Notes: a model not told the origin generated them from the sequence alone. A stretch of DNA of 64,000 bases from JABDMH01 sp050298535 (GCA_050298535.1 JBNKUI010000114.1:1-64000), one strand, 5' to 3'; numbered from the stretch's first letter, positions 46,237 through 55,968 are shown. A program made the numbers and translations.

Positions 46237-47460
46237 TCAATTAGAGGTTTTTAACTTCTTGATGCGATCTGATATGTCGATCCAAGCAGGGATGTTAATC
46301 ATTGATCTAAGAGCTGTTTTGGTGTTATTTAGTTCGCCCACTTGCTGCACTTTTTTATTAAAGTTATATATCTGGTCTATGCTTTTTGGCCAGTTGAAAT
46401 TGCCTACTTCTATTGATAGACCACTTAGGAGATCGATTAATTTGGAGTCAGGATCCAATAATGCTAATTTATTCCAACATATTTTACTACTATATTTGGG
46501 GCTTTTTATTTTCATTCCCGAGGTGTCAGAAAGTAGTTCAATTAGATTTTTGATTCTTTCATGATTACATACAAATATTTTTTCTTGATAGCATATTAAA
46601 GGGATTTTCGAATGATGTAATTTTTTTGGAGTAAGATTTTTGCCATAAAAAAGTAATTCTAGAAGCTTTGTTGAATAGTGCAAAAAAGTGAATATGGCCT
46701 TCTTTTGAATAAGAAGAATCACTGTTTCATCCTTTAAGCCCAGGTAGAGTAACAAGCGGATGATTCTTGTCTTGTTTACTTGAGAAACATATCTTTCTGG
46801 AGTAGTGTATTTTAGTAATAGCCTCAATATTCGAATATCTAGGATCGCTTTTTTTTCGCGTTCAATCTGTAAATTTTGAAATCTGTTTTCGAAATTTTTA
46901 CTGATAGATGGATCAATTTTATTAGAAATGAAAATGGCTCCGCCCTCCAAGGATGTTATCGGTTTGTCAAATCCATAGCTAAATAGAGAGGCCTGCGAAA
47001 GTGTGCCAATTTTCACGCCAGATATACTGGAGCTTTTTGTTTGGGCTAAGTCATCAATTAAAATGATGTCGTTTCGGTTGCAGTAATCTGCTATTTCAAT
47101 ATATTGCTTATTTGGGATACCCTGGTAATGTGTAAGAAGTAGTGCATCGACTTTGCGATCAATGCTCTGAAGTTCGTTAAATGATATGCTAAAGTCGTCC
47201 AGGTTTATATCGATTAGTACAATGGTACAGCCTGCTTGCAATGCAGCTTCGGCGACAGATTCGCAATTATAAGCCTGCATGGCTACTGTGACTTTTCTGT
47301 TTCTACTATAGTTTATGGACTCCAAAAGTAGTTTCAAACCACAACTTCCTCGATTAAAATAGAACAAATTAGGCGAATAGCATGGTGGATATTTAAGAGC
47401 AGTATCGAAATTGTCAGAGTTTAGTACTTTAGGTCTGTCACGTATAATTAATCCAGTCAT
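46237..47460 (-). CDS. DegT/DnrJ-type PLP aminotransferase-like protein
   Basis: 407 aa from the ATG at 47460 (MTGLIIRDRPK); the longer frame to 47568 runs deep into the sulfotransferase gene and is unlikely. Fold type I features: NRGSCGLKLLL at the start of the cofactor domain, LIDINLDDFSI, DIILIDDLAQ (PLP-binding aspartate) and SYGFDKPITSLEGGAIF with the likely Schiff-base lysine. The C-terminal half is less conserved than sugar aminotransferases. Probably aminates a sugar or acts on an amino acid for surface glycans. Overlaps the sulfotransferase by 23 bp. Confidence 0.75.
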   Translation of the reverse strand: MTGLIIRDRPKVLNSDNFDTALKYPPCYSPNLFYFNRGSCGLKLLLESINYSRNRKVTVAMQAYNCESVAEAALQAGCTIVLIDINLDDFSISFNELQSIDRKVDALLLTHYQGIPNKQYIEIADYCNRNDIILIDDLAQTKSSSISGVKIGTLSQASLFSYGFDKPITSLEGGAIFISNKIDPSISKNFENRFQNLQIEREKKAILDIRILRLLLKYTTPERYVSQVNKTRIIRLLLYLGLKDETVILLIQKKAIFTFLHYSTKLLELLFYGKNLTPKKLHHSKIPLICYQEKIFVCNHERIKNLIELLSDTSGMKIKSPKYSSKICWNKLALLDPDSKLIDLLSGLSIEVGNFNWPKSIDQIYNFNKKVQQVGELNNTKTALRSMINIPAWIDISDRIKKLKTSN

Positions 47461-48403
47461 ATTTTTCAGTTTCAATCTGGAGTTGGCTGATGATCTCATT
47501 ATCTCGCTTTCGATTTTTCGCAGTTTTAATGGAGGGTAGATTAAATTTATTTCTAGTAATGGCTCCAATGAATTCCTGTAGTTGCAAGATTAGATTTGGT
47601 TCTTGAAGGTTTTCATACTCTAAGATTAGGATGTTGTCATTGTTGAAAAGATCTAAATCATGTTTGATTTGTCTTTCGATAAAGTATACTTGTGCCACTG
47701 CTTGACCTGAAGGAGGAAGATTGCTGATTTCTTTCCAATTCTTTGGTTTAAGTGACCACCAATGATTGAAGTCTTCATAAAATTGCATCCGTGCATGAAG
47801 AATTGAATAGGCTACGTCAATTGGATCTCTTTTGATCCAGACAAACTTGGCATCAGGATATATCTTGCGGATTAAGTTGAGTCTCAAGCTAATATTGTTG
47901 TTCTTAATTACCAGGGGCCTCTTGAAAGTGTTGATAATGCAATTAAAAATGCTTTTAATCTCAAAAACATTTCTTTTGTATTGATAATCTGATGGAACAT
48001 AGGATATTCCAGACTCAATCCATTGGTACCAGAATTCACCGCATTCACTAGGAGCGTGAAGACCATATTGATGGGTTTCTCCCAGAGAGGATTTAAAGTT
48101 ATTATGTGCTTTTTTTCTAAAAAAGAAATAGGATAGCGTAAAACCTGTTAGGATGTTTCTAAATAGAATATGTGTGAGGTTGTCAATATACGAGACTTCA
48201 AAGGTGTTCGTGATAATCTGATATAGTAGCGTGGATCCGGTTCTGGGAGCACCTATTATGAAGATGGGTTGAGACAGAGGTTCTTCTTGGGAGTGGTTGC
48301 TCAAAAGTCGCCCATCAATTAATGAGAGAAGGGGTTTGAAAATGATAGCAAGTTTCAAGCTAATATTGAACCATGTAAATTTCTTTCTTAGATTCACTTT
48401 CAA
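47438..48403 (-). CDS. Sulfotransferase family protein
   Basis: 321 aa. PAPS 5'-phosphosulfate loop IIGAPRTGST (49-58), and the 3'-phosphate site WIKRDPIDVAYSILHARM with R192 and S200, are the two diagnostic motifs. By family it transfers sulfate from PAPS to a hydroxyl or amino group of a sugar or small molecule. The only start is a TTG at 48403, overlapping the TGA of the methyltransferase gene (TTGA), so it is translationally coupled. In this operon it likely sulfates the surface polysaccharide or a lipid. Confidence 0.85.
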   Translation of the reverse strand: MKVNLRKKFTWFNISLKLAIIFKPLLSLIDGRLLSNHSQEEPLSQPIFIIGAPRTGSTLLYQIITNTFEVSYIDNLTHILFRNILTGFTLSYFFFRKKAHNNFKSSLGETHQYGLHAPSECGEFWYQWIESGISYVPSDYQYKRNVFEIKSIFNCIINTFKRPLVIKNNNISLRLNLIRKIYPDAKFVWIKRDPIDVAYSILHARMQFYEDFNHWWSLKPKNWKEISNLPPSGQAVAQVYFIERQIKHDLDLFNNDNILILEYENLQEPNLILQLQEFIGAITRNKFNLPSIKTAKNRKRDNEIISQLQIETEKYDWINYT

Positions 48404-49050
48404 TCATTTCGTAGAATTATGAAATATCTAGATTGGTATTTTTTAATATTTATTATCTTAAAACTATGTTTGTTAATGGTCTCTTTAAGGTGCTTTTCTG
48501 TGATTTTGCCGTGACCAACTTCCCAAAAATGATAGGGTTCGGTAATTCTAAATTTTGGCAAAGATATTTCGAAATTAACGATTTTGAAGAAAGGTAATTT
48601 AATAAGCATCTGAGTTAATGAATATTCATTTTTTGGAATGCTTAATATTATATTTTCCTTCACAACATGTTTGAGTTTCGAGAGGATTTTTTCAAATTCT
48701 GAAAATGGAATATGCTCAAATACTTCGAATGCAAGTACATGATCGTATGTTTTAGGAAAATCATATGATACGAGATTGGCAACGATGTCAGGTCGTTTAT
48801 TTTTATCAATGTCCAGAGTATCTACTTGATGCCCTTTCGATTTTAAGTAATTCGAAGTAAATCCAGAGCCTATCCCGATTTCCAGAATACTTGAAGGAGC
48901 TTTAATTACACTCTGAATCATCTTTTGCTGAAACCAGTAAAGTAGCCAATGGTCTTGTCTTTCTAATTGGTTTATCCATTCACTCTGATATCTATATGAG
49001 ATACCCTCTCGGACCTCACTAAATTCCTTCTCCCGGACCCTCTCCGTCAT
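48400..49050 (-). CDS. Class I SAM-dependent methyltransferase
   Basis: 216 aa. Motif I SILEIGIGSGFTSNYL (near 57), acidic residue DTLDIDKNKRP after strand 2, and FEVFEHIPFSEFEKIL after strand 4. By family it methylates a small molecule or sugar. ATG start at 49050. First of the operon methyltransferase, sulfotransferase, aminotransferase, deacetylase. Directly upstream lies a decayed insertion sequence. Confidence 0.85.
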   Translation of the reverse strand: MTERVREKEFSEVREGISYRYQSEWINQLERQDHWLLYWFQQKMIQSVIKAPSSILEIGIGSGFTSNYLKSKGHQVDTLDIDKNKRPDIVANLVSYDFPKTYDHVLAFEVFEHIPFSEFEKILSKLKHVVKENIILSIPKNEYSLTQMLIKLPFFKIVNFEISLPKFRITEPYHFWEVGHGKITEKHLKETINKHSFKIINIKKYQSRYFIILRND

Positions 49051-49199
49051 GTTACTTATAGTTTTGTATAATCTGTTCTAAAAGTAGTAAAATCTAGCGA
49101 TTACTTAGATCTTTTGGTGGCTGATTTACTGTGTTACATCTAATTCAGCTAAGGGATTGGAGACTATTTCACTATAAAGTTGGAACCAATAAATTGTGA

Positions 49200-50430
49200 T
49201 ATGAGTCAAAGAAAATATTCAACAAGTCCGAGAGGCTAGCCATTCTGGACTACATCGATAAACACGGTGAGACAGCCACATTCGGATGTTTGGTATCTCA
49301 TCGAATTCGATCTACAAGTTGAAAGACTAGTTAAATGAAAAAGAAGTCTCATCTTTAGAACCACAGAAGCAACTGGCCAAGAATGCCTAGCAGATTCGTT
49401 TGGAACGATAGAATGTAGAGCTAAATGCGATTGTTGCAGAGAAAGAGCTACAGATTAGGATACAGGCGGAGATACTAAAAAGAAGAAGTTAGTGAAGGAA
49501 GATCGAATTATGAAGGAGATTGGGTTTATAGATCAAGAAAATCCGGCTGGTATGGTATTAAACATGCTTTCCGTAGCAAAGAGTACGTACAATGCAAAAC
49601 TAATCCAAAGGCATAGAAGAAAAGTACCCATACCTATATGACTCGTGGAGCACGTGTTTCCAATGACCAGGTTATTGAGCAGATTCAAACACTCCTAAGT
49701 CAGGAATTTGTGGAATATGGCTATCGTAAAGTAACTCATTGGGTATGTTAAAGTAAGCACTATGTAATCAATGATAAGAAGGTTATCGATTAATGAAAGA
49801 GCATCAACTTCTAAATGTCATGGTACCAAAGCAACGCTCCAAAAGTCAGTGGGTAAAAAAGTTGGTCCCTAATTCGGTGCACGATTTATTCTACTTGGAG
49901 ATTGATCTAAGGTACCTGTACATAGTGAAGTGAGAAGAAATGCCCCGTTATTGTCTACTATTGATGTCAAATTCAAGGTGGGTACTGGGGCACTACTTAG
50001 CTTGGCAGATAAATAAGATTGATGTCATTGATTTATTTGGTGGAATATTTAGAAGTTATGACTTACCCAATAAAATATTCGTCTAAAATTGCAATGGATC
50101 CCAATTTATAGTGACACTGGTACGAAGATACTTTGCTAACCTGGGAATAGAACAAAAATTTTCACATCCATTTACACCTGAATAGAATGGTCACATCGAG
50201 GCATATCACAGTATCATTGAAAAGATCATATGTCAAGGATATGAATTTGATAACTTAGAATAAACTAGGCTACGATGAAGTGATTTTTACGCTTTTACAA
50301 TTATGAGCGATTACATTCGGGTTTAAACTATCTAAGTCCCTATGCGTATCTATCAAAAAGGAATATGGTGGGAAAATATGAAGATCTATTATTAGCACTG
50401 TTCTTTCAACCTGAAAATCTGCACCCGAAA
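49200..50430 (+). mobile_element. Decayed IS3-family insertion sequence
   Basis: Both transposase parts are readable only in pieces. The first (from 49203: SKKIFNKSERLAILDYIDKH) looks like the HTH of OrfA. The second, after 49750, gives YRLMKEHQLLN, SKSQWVKKLVPNSV, then the DDE integrase core with NGSQFIVTLVRRYFANLGIE, FSHPFTPE, NGHIEAYHSIIEKII. Several frameshifts and stops (TAA, TAG and TGA) break both frames, and the first DNG aspartate is changed to Asn. No clear terminal inverted repeats or target duplication were found, so the ends are approximate. The region 49051-50554 holds no other gene. Confidence 0.8.
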
Positions 50431-50554
50431 TAGCCCTGCAGTTTTAGGGTGAGGGAGCCCACTTTGTCTTGTGGTGTTCTTTGTGGTTGTTTGAATTAGA
50501 GCTACCTTTGAATAGATCTAATATAGATATAATGAATACTGAACTTATAGGTAA

Positions 50555-52030
50555 ATGGATGTAATTGCTAGGCAGGGTTTTAAGCAAGCTATAGTGAATT
50601 TGGTGGGCATACTTATTGGTGCACTTAGTACCATCTACTTATATGCTCATGTTTTGGAAGCATATGGATTGGTCAGATTTCTAATAGATACGGGTTTGTT
50701 ATTGACTCCATTTGTGTTATGTGGATTGAATGTGGTTGCAATCAAGTTTTTCAATGACTTTGAGGAGTCTAGTCATTCTCAGAGGCAGTTTTATTCGTTC
50801 TTGATTACTGCCCTGCTTATCCTGTTTATGATGTTTGGCGTGGCATCATATATCCTTATTACCAAAATTGGTATTTCATTGGATACGGAGTATGTTAGAT
50901 TTTTGATTTTCTTGATTCCGATTACAATATTGTTGTCTTTAAGTGGCTTTACAAGTAATTTTATATCAAATTATAAGAGAATAGCAGTAACTGGATTACT
51001 GACCAACTTCCTATTAAAAGTATTGATTCCAATTTTACTCTTATTATACTATGTGGGATGGATATCGTTGATTTTTGTCCCATGGGGTATAGTTTTAGTT
51101 TATTTGATTTCTGTGTCGGCCTTATTATTTTATCAGAATCATATAAGGAAAATTAGAATTGCTAGGCTTGATCTTAAGTTGTTTAAGCCTTTTAGGAGGG
51201 AGATGATAACCTATGCTATCTTTGGGATGCTAGGTGGAGTTGGGACTGTACTAGCATATAGAATTGATTCAGTCATGGTAACTACCTTAATTGATTTGAA
51301 AAGTAACGGAGCATATAATATCGGTTATTTTATTGCCTCAGTTATTGCGGTACCTACAAATTCTATGAACGCAATAGCAGCACCATTAGTGGCTGCGGCA
51401 TGGAGTAAAGATGATCTTAATGAGGTTGAGAGGATTTACAAGAGTTCATCTCTTAATTTGATAGCGGTTGGTGTTTTGATATCAATCTTACTTCTTTCTT
51501 GCATTGATTTTGTCTTCAATATTATACCAAATGTTAGGGAGTTGGAGAACGCGGGGTTGGTCGTAACTCTTCTGCTTTTTTCTCGCCTTTTTGATATGGT
51601 AACAGGTGTGAATCACCAAATCATTATCTATTCCAAATACTATAGGTTCAATCTTATACTTGTGCTTGCATTGGGCTTGGGAAATGTAGGCTTGAATTAC
51701 ATTTTTATAGTTTGGTTTGATTTAGGCATTGTTGGAGCAGCTTTGGCAACTTCGATTAGTATTTTTACTTATAATCTTATCAAACTTGTATTCATTTGGA
51801 TCAAGTTTAAAATGCAACCCTTTGTATGGAAGTCATTAATGGTGATACTACTAGGAGCCATACTATATTTATTCGCATCCTTATTGCCATTGACCTCCAG
51901 TGCATATTTGAATATTGTTGTTCGGACGCTGTTCATCTTCTCGATATATGGTGTGGCCTTATATTACATGAAGATATCTAAACAATTCAATTCATTTGTT
52001 CTTAGAATTTTGAGCATTGTATTTGATTGA
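50555..52030 (+). CDS. Polysaccharide flippase (Wzx/MATE-like)
   Basis: 491 aa with about 14 predicted membrane segments, no signal peptide beyond the first helix. Family pattern: QGFKQAIVNLVGILIGALST at the N-terminus, YRIDSVMVTTLIDLKSNGAY after helix 6, VIAVPTNSMNAIAAPLVAAAW and TGVNHQIIIYSKYYRFNL. By family it moves lipid-linked oligosaccharides across the inner membrane in Wzx/Wzy polymer assembly. It stands alone on the plus strand, its end 2 bp from the convergent GNAT gene. No Wzy polymerase is identified in the window. Confidence 0.88.
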   Translation: MDVIARQGFKQAIVNLVGILIGALSTIYLYAHVLEAYGLVRFLIDTGLLLTPFVLCGLNVVAIKFFNDFEESSHSQRQFYSFLITALLILFMMFGVASYILITKIGISLDTEYVRFLIFLIPITILLSLSGFTSNFISNYKRIAVTGLLTNFLLKVLIPILLLLYYVGWISLIFVPWGIVLVYLISVSALLFYQNHIRKIRIARLDLKLFKPFRREMITYAIFGMLGGVGTVLAYRIDSVMVTTLIDLKSNGAYNIGYFIASVIAVPTNSMNAIAAPLVAAAWSKDDLNEVERIYKSSSLNLIAVGVLISILLLSCIDFVFNIIPNVRELENAGLVVTLLLFSRLFDMVTGVNHQIIIYSKYYRFNLILVLALGLGNVGLNYIFIVWFDLGIVGAALATSISIFTYNLIKLVFIWIKFKMQPFVWKSLMVILLGAILYLFASLLPLTSSAYLNIVVRTLFIFSIYGVALYYMKISKQFNSFVLRILSIVFD

Positions 52031-52032
52031 TA

Positions 52033-52983
52033 TCACTCAGGAAATTTTAGATTCTTGTAGTATGTAGCAATTTTAGCTATAAAACTGTTTTGCCGTGAAG
52101 CTCTAAAATACATTACTGGTTTTCCTCCAAAACTACGAAAATAGCTTTCAATTGGTTCAATTATACTTCCTTCAAAGTCAAATACTTTTTGGAGAGAATG
52201 AGAAAAATTTAGAGCTTCCCAGAGCAATAAAGTCCCAGGTTGGGATTGTCTGAATTCATGATGTGTGCCTCCAAATAGATAGTACATTTTCTTTGCATCC
52301 CAAGCTAGGTATATGGCTGCAATTGGCTGATTGTTTTCGTAAGCGATCAGTATTTTACGTTTACCATTGGATTTGCAATAAGAATCTATTTGTACAAGTT
52401 CACTTTTATTAAAGGTTGGTTTTGTGGCTTTACTTTTAAAGGATTGAATTATCAAGTCATACAGGATGTCTGTACTGTCGACTTCTTGGATGCTAATGTA
52501 TGAGTTGTCTTTGTTTAGAAAATTCCGAACCTTTGGGGAAAGATTTTTTTTTATCTCTGCAATATCTATTCGCGTATCGATTTGATATGTAAATCTTGGT
52601 GACAGAGAGAAATTGTTCCAGAGGAAAGGGAGATAATATGATTCTTTGACAAATACTTTGAAATTGTAGATATCTGCCTTTGGTAAGTTGTTAATAATTT
52701 CAATTAAAGTGGATTTCGTTTTCGATAGTTTTTTGATATATGAGCTATTTTCAAAATTATGAATGATGACTTCTTGAAATAGAGTGGAGGCATTTGTCTT
52801 TAGTATCCTTAGGGGACCAACCGACTTGATTTCATAAGGAAATGTCGCAATGATATTAGATTTGTTTTTAACTATAATAACATCCCAATTGTCCCCGCAA
52901 GTGGCGTCAAGCCAACCTGGTTGTTCAAATAGAGGCATATTTTCACTTGTACACCAATCACGGTAGACATCCTTATTTTTCAT
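52033..52983 (-). CDS. GNAT-fold acyltransferase (FemAB/Acetyltransf_6 type)
   Basis: 316 aa from the ATG at 52983 (the GTG at 52995 adds four residues). Two tandem GNAT-like halves; the C-terminal half has IAAIYLAWDAKKMYYLFGG, GTLLLWEALNFSH and FDFEGSIIEPIESYFRSFGG, the signature of FemAB-like proteins of polysaccharide clusters. They acylate sugars or peptides, often with an aminoacyl or acetyl group. Function likely in surface glycan decoration. Isolated on the minus strand between the flippase and the next operon. Confidence 0.8.
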   Translation of the reverse strand: MKNKDVYRDWCTSENMPLFEQPGWLDATCGDNWDVIIVKNKSNIIATFPYEIKSVGPLRILKTNASTLFQEVIIHNFENSSYIKKLSKTKSTLIEIINNLPKADIYNFKVFVKESYYLPFLWNNFSLSPRFTYQIDTRIDIAEIKKNLSPKVRNFLNKDNSYISIQEVDSTDILYDLIIQSFKSKATKPTFNKSELVQIDSYCKSNGKRKILIAYENNQPIAAIYLAWDAKKMYYLFGGTHHEFRQSQPGTLLLWEALNFSHSLQKVFDFEGSIIEPIESYFRSFGGKPVMYFRASRQNSFIAKIATYYKNLKFPE

Positions 52984-53055
52984 GAGATTTGACACTTAAA
53001 TATATTGCAAGAGTAAAAGTACGAAAGAGATGTGACTTGTAATTCTTGCAGTAAT

Positions 53056-53637
53056 TTATGCTTGAGTCACTATCCCCCTCTTTAACTGATACTTCTCCCC
53101 ACTTTCACTACATACAGCCATTCCATCTTCATCAAAATGCAGCCGCTGTCCATACTGGCTAATCCATCCAATTTGCCGTCCCGGGTTTCCTACCATCAGG
53201 GCATATGCCGGAACATCTTTTGTGATGACAGTACCTGCACCTATAAAGCAATAGCGACCCAGTTTATTTCCACAAATGATCGTGGCATTAGCGCCAATTG
53301 AGGTGCCTCTTTCCACGATCGTTTCTTTATACTCGTTTTTCCGGATCACGGCACTTCGAGGATTTATCACGTTGGTAAACACCATAGAAGGCCCCAGGAA
53401 CGTATCATCTTCACATATTACACCCGTATATAGGGATACGTTATTCTGCACTTTGACATTTCTACCCAGTCTGACTCCATTTGCTACGAAGACATTCTGA
53501 CCCAGGCTGCAATCTTCCCCAATGATTGCTGTGGGCATTACATGACAAAAGTGCCAGATTTTGGTTCCTTTTCCAATCGTGGCACCTTTATCAATCACCG
53601 CTGATGGATGGGAAAAATAGTCTTGTTCTTTATTCAT
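53056..53637 (-). CDS. Left-handed beta-helix N-acetyltransferase (WlbB/WbpD-like)
   Basis: 193 aa of hexapeptide repeats (AVIDKGATIGKGTKIWHFCHV, GANATIICGNKLGRYCFIGAGTVI). The sequence pattern is that of UDP-2-acetamido-3-amino-2,3-dideoxy-glucuronate N-acetyltransferase, with HPSAVID, VFTNVINPRSAVIR and MVGNPGRQIGW. By family it acetylates the 3-amino group to give UDP-GlcNAc3NAcA. Starts on the last base of the aminotransferase stop (TAATG). QdtC/FdtC-type dTDP-amino-sugar acetyltransferases are an alternative. Confidence 0.85.
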   Translation of the reverse strand: MNKEQDYFSHPSAVIDKGATIGKGTKIWHFCHVMPTAIIGEDCSLGQNVFVANGVRLGRNVKVQNNVSLYTGVICEDDTFLGPSMVFTNVINPRSAVIRKNEYKETIVERGTSIGANATIICGNKLGRYCFIGAGTVITKDVPAYALMVGNPGRQIGWISQYGQRLHFDEDGMAVCSESGEKYQLKRGIVTQA

Positions 53638-54770
53638 TACTTAAAATATGCAGTTACTGCGCCTGTGATATACTCCAGCAAATCTGAGTCCAATTCGGTA
53701 TGCATAGGAAGCGAGAGGACGGTTTCGCACAATTTTTCAGTGACTGGCAAAGTTCTGCCAGGCTCCCAGTACGGCGCATAGGCTTTCTGTGCATAAAGCG
53801 GCACCGGATAATAAATCATAGATGGGATACTTTGAGCCTCCAGTTGAGATCGAAGTTTTTCGCGGTCATCTGCAGGTACCTGTAGTGTATATTGATGAAA
53901 TACGTGGCTTGAATACGGGGATCTTGCGGGTGTCGTGATTTGTTCGATCGTTGTGAAGGCCGCATCATAGTGATCTGCTGCATTGCGTCTTGACCGGCAA
54001 TAATCATCAAGATGAGGTAACTTCACCTTCAGTATTGCCGCCTGAAGAGCGTCGAGTCTGGAGTTAACTCCCAGACGATCATGATAGTATTGCCGTGATT
54101 GTCCGTGGTTGGCAATCATCTTAATGCGATCAGCCAAGTCACCATCATTGGTAAACAAAGCACCACCATCGCCATAGCATCCCAAATTCTTGGAGGGGAA
54201 GAACGATGTACAGCCGATATGACCAATCGTGCCGGTTTTTTGCGTCTTTTCTTGCCCATAATAGTCGGAGCCTATGGCCTGGGCGTTATCTTCCACCACG
54301 AACAAGGCATGTTCTTTCGCAATTTGCATGATGGCATCCATGGGTGCTGATTGTCCAAACAGATGCACAGGAACAATCGCTTTCGTCCGTGGTGTGATTG
54401 CGGACCGAATCGCCTCTTCAGTAATATTGAAGTAAAGCGGATCTACATCCACCATGATAGGCTTCAGTCTGAGAAGACCAATAATCTCTGCGGTGGCAAC
54501 ATAAGTGAAGGATGGAACGATCACTTCATCGCCTGGCTCGAGACCCAGGGCCATCATTGCGATTTGCAGGGCATCTGTACCGTTGGCGCAGCCAATCACA
54601 TGTTTTACACCCAGATAATTGGCCAGGTCCTCCTCAAAACCAGCCACTACAGGACCCTTAATATATCGTGTGGATCGGATCACTTCGAGCACCGCCTGAT
54701 CCACTTCTTCCTGGATATGCTGATACTGTTTTTTTAGATCAACCATCTGGATGTTTTCAATCTTATTCAT
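53637..54770 (-). CDS. Sugar 3-aminotransferase, DegT family (WlbC/WbpE-like)
   Basis: 377 aa. IQMVDLKKQYQHIQEEVDQA, GCANGTDALQIAMMALGLEPGD-type cofactor loop, FVVEDNAQAIGSDYYG (PLP aspartate) and TSFFPSKNLGCYGDGGALF with the catalytic lysine. By family it converts UDP-2-acetamido-3-keto-glucuronate to the 3-amino sugar using glutamate and releases 2-oxoglutarate. Overlaps lhgO by 8 bp upstream and the acetyltransferase by 1 bp downstream. The matching dehydrogenase (WlbA/WbpB) is not in this window. Confidence 0.88.
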   Translation of the reverse strand: MNKIENIQMVDLKKQYQHIQEEVDQAVLEVIRSTRYIKGPVVAGFEEDLANYLGVKHVIGCANGTDALQIAMMALGLEPGDEVIVPSFTYVATAEIIGLLRLKPIMVDVDPLYFNITEEAIRSAITPRTKAIVPVHLFGQSAPMDAIMQIAKEHALFVVEDNAQAIGSDYYGQEKTQKTGTIGHIGCTSFFPSKNLGCYGDGGALFTNDGDLADRIKMIANHGQSRQYYHDRLGVNSRLDALQAAILKVKLPHLDDYCRSRRNAADHYDAAFTTIEQITTPARSPYSSHVFHQYTLQVPADDREKLRSQLEAQSIPSMIYYPVPLYAQKAYAPYWEPGRTLPVTEKLCETVLSLPMHTELDSDLLEYITGAVTAYFK

Positions 54771-55968
54771 GCTTCATTTTCTTTTTTAATCTGGTTACAA
54801 TTTCTTTACCAATTGCTAATGAGGCTGTGGCAGCAGGAGAGGGTGCACTAATCACATGGAGACCTCGTGGTGCATCGAGTATCACAAAATCATCAACCAG
54901 GCTACCATCAGGTGCACAGGCCATGGCTCGAACCCCCGATCTGCCTTCGACTACATCATCAACGGTAATAGCAGGTATTAGTTTCTGCAACGCTTTCACA
55001 AAAGCTGATTTTGAAAAGGAGCGATGGATTTCTCCCAGACCGGTGCGCCAATATTTAGAAGCGAGGATTCTAAAACCCTTGTATTGCAAGGTTTCCCACA
55101 GTTCCCGGCCATCAAAATCCGTACGGTGGTAGCCCTCCCTTTTAAAAGCCAGGACTGCATTGGGACCTGCCTCAATACCACCTTGGATCATACGAGTGAA
55201 ATGCACCCCCAAAAAGGGAAAATTTATATCAGGTACCGGGTAGATTAGGTGGTTTACCAAATGCTCACTTTCTGGCTTTAGCTCATAGTATTCTCCTCTA
55301 AAAGGAAGAATCTGGTAGCCTGGATTCACCGCACTCAATTGTGCAACATGATCCGAATACAGTCCGGCACAGTTGATAAAGAATTTACTTCTTACGCTTT
55401 TTCTTTCTGTTGAAATCTCCACTTCATTGTTTCCAGCTTCGATTTGTTTCACAGGAGAACCTGTCATAAGTTCACCACCTTGTTGCTGAAAAATTTTTAA
55501 ATATGTTTTGGCAACCTGCTCGTAAGACACAATACCCGCCTGCGGGACCTTGATCGCTCTCACACATTGTACATGGGGTTCAATAGTAGCGGCCTCCTCA
55601 CTGTCGATGATCTTCAGGTCTTTAAGACCATTTTTAATACCCTTATCATATATCGCTTGTAGAGTGGGGACTTCCTCCTTCCGGGTAGCGACAATTAGCT
55701 TTCCACAGAGTTCATAAGGTACTTGATAACGATCGCAAAACTCCGTCAACATGCGATGCCCCTCGTGGCAGTTACGAGCTCGCAGGGATCCTGGACGATA
55801 ATATATACCAGAGTGAATTACACCACTGTTGTTTTTGGTTTGGTGCTGTGCTACATCCGTTTCCTTCTCGATGACACAGATCTCAAGGTCCGGATTAGCT
55901 TCCTTCAGCTGGTGTGCAGTAGACAGACCCACAATCCCTCCTCCAATAATGGCAACATCAAACATCAT
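54763..55968 (-). CDS. lhgO: L-2-hydroxyglutarate oxidase
   Basis: 401 aa FAD enzyme of the DAO fold. FDVAIIGGGIVGLSTAHQL binds FAD; QHQTKNNSGVIHSGIYYRPG and GVRAMACAPDGSLVDDFVI are family signatures. It oxidises L-2-hydroxyglutarate to 2-oxoglutarate and passes electrons to quinones. Overlaps the GNAT gene by 11 bp and the sugar aminotransferase by 8 bp, a tight operon. In the WlbA/WbpB step NADH is, by published work on that family, re-oxidised with 2-oxoglutarate giving 2-hydroxyglutarate, so this enzyme could recycle it; this is an inference. Confidence 0.9.
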   Translation of the reverse strand: MMFDVAIIGGGIVGLSTAHQLKEANPDLEICVIEKETDVAQHQTKNNSGVIHSGIYYRPGSLRARNCHEGHRMLTEFCDRYQVPYELCGKLIVATRKEEVPTLQAIYDKGIKNGLKDLKIIDSEEAATIEPHVQCVRAIKVPQAGIVSYEQVAKTYLKIFQQQGGELMTGSPVKQIEAGNNEVEISTERKSVRSKFFINCAGLYSDHVAQLSAVNPGYQILPFRGEYYELKPESEHLVNHLIYPVPDINFPFLGVHFTRMIQGGIEAGPNAVLAFKREGYHRTDFDGRELWETLQYKGFRILASKYWRTGLGEIHRSFSKSAFVKALQKLIPAITVDDVVEGRSGVRAMACAPDGSLVDDFVILDAPRGLHVISAPSPAATASLAIGKEIVTRLKKKMKHE

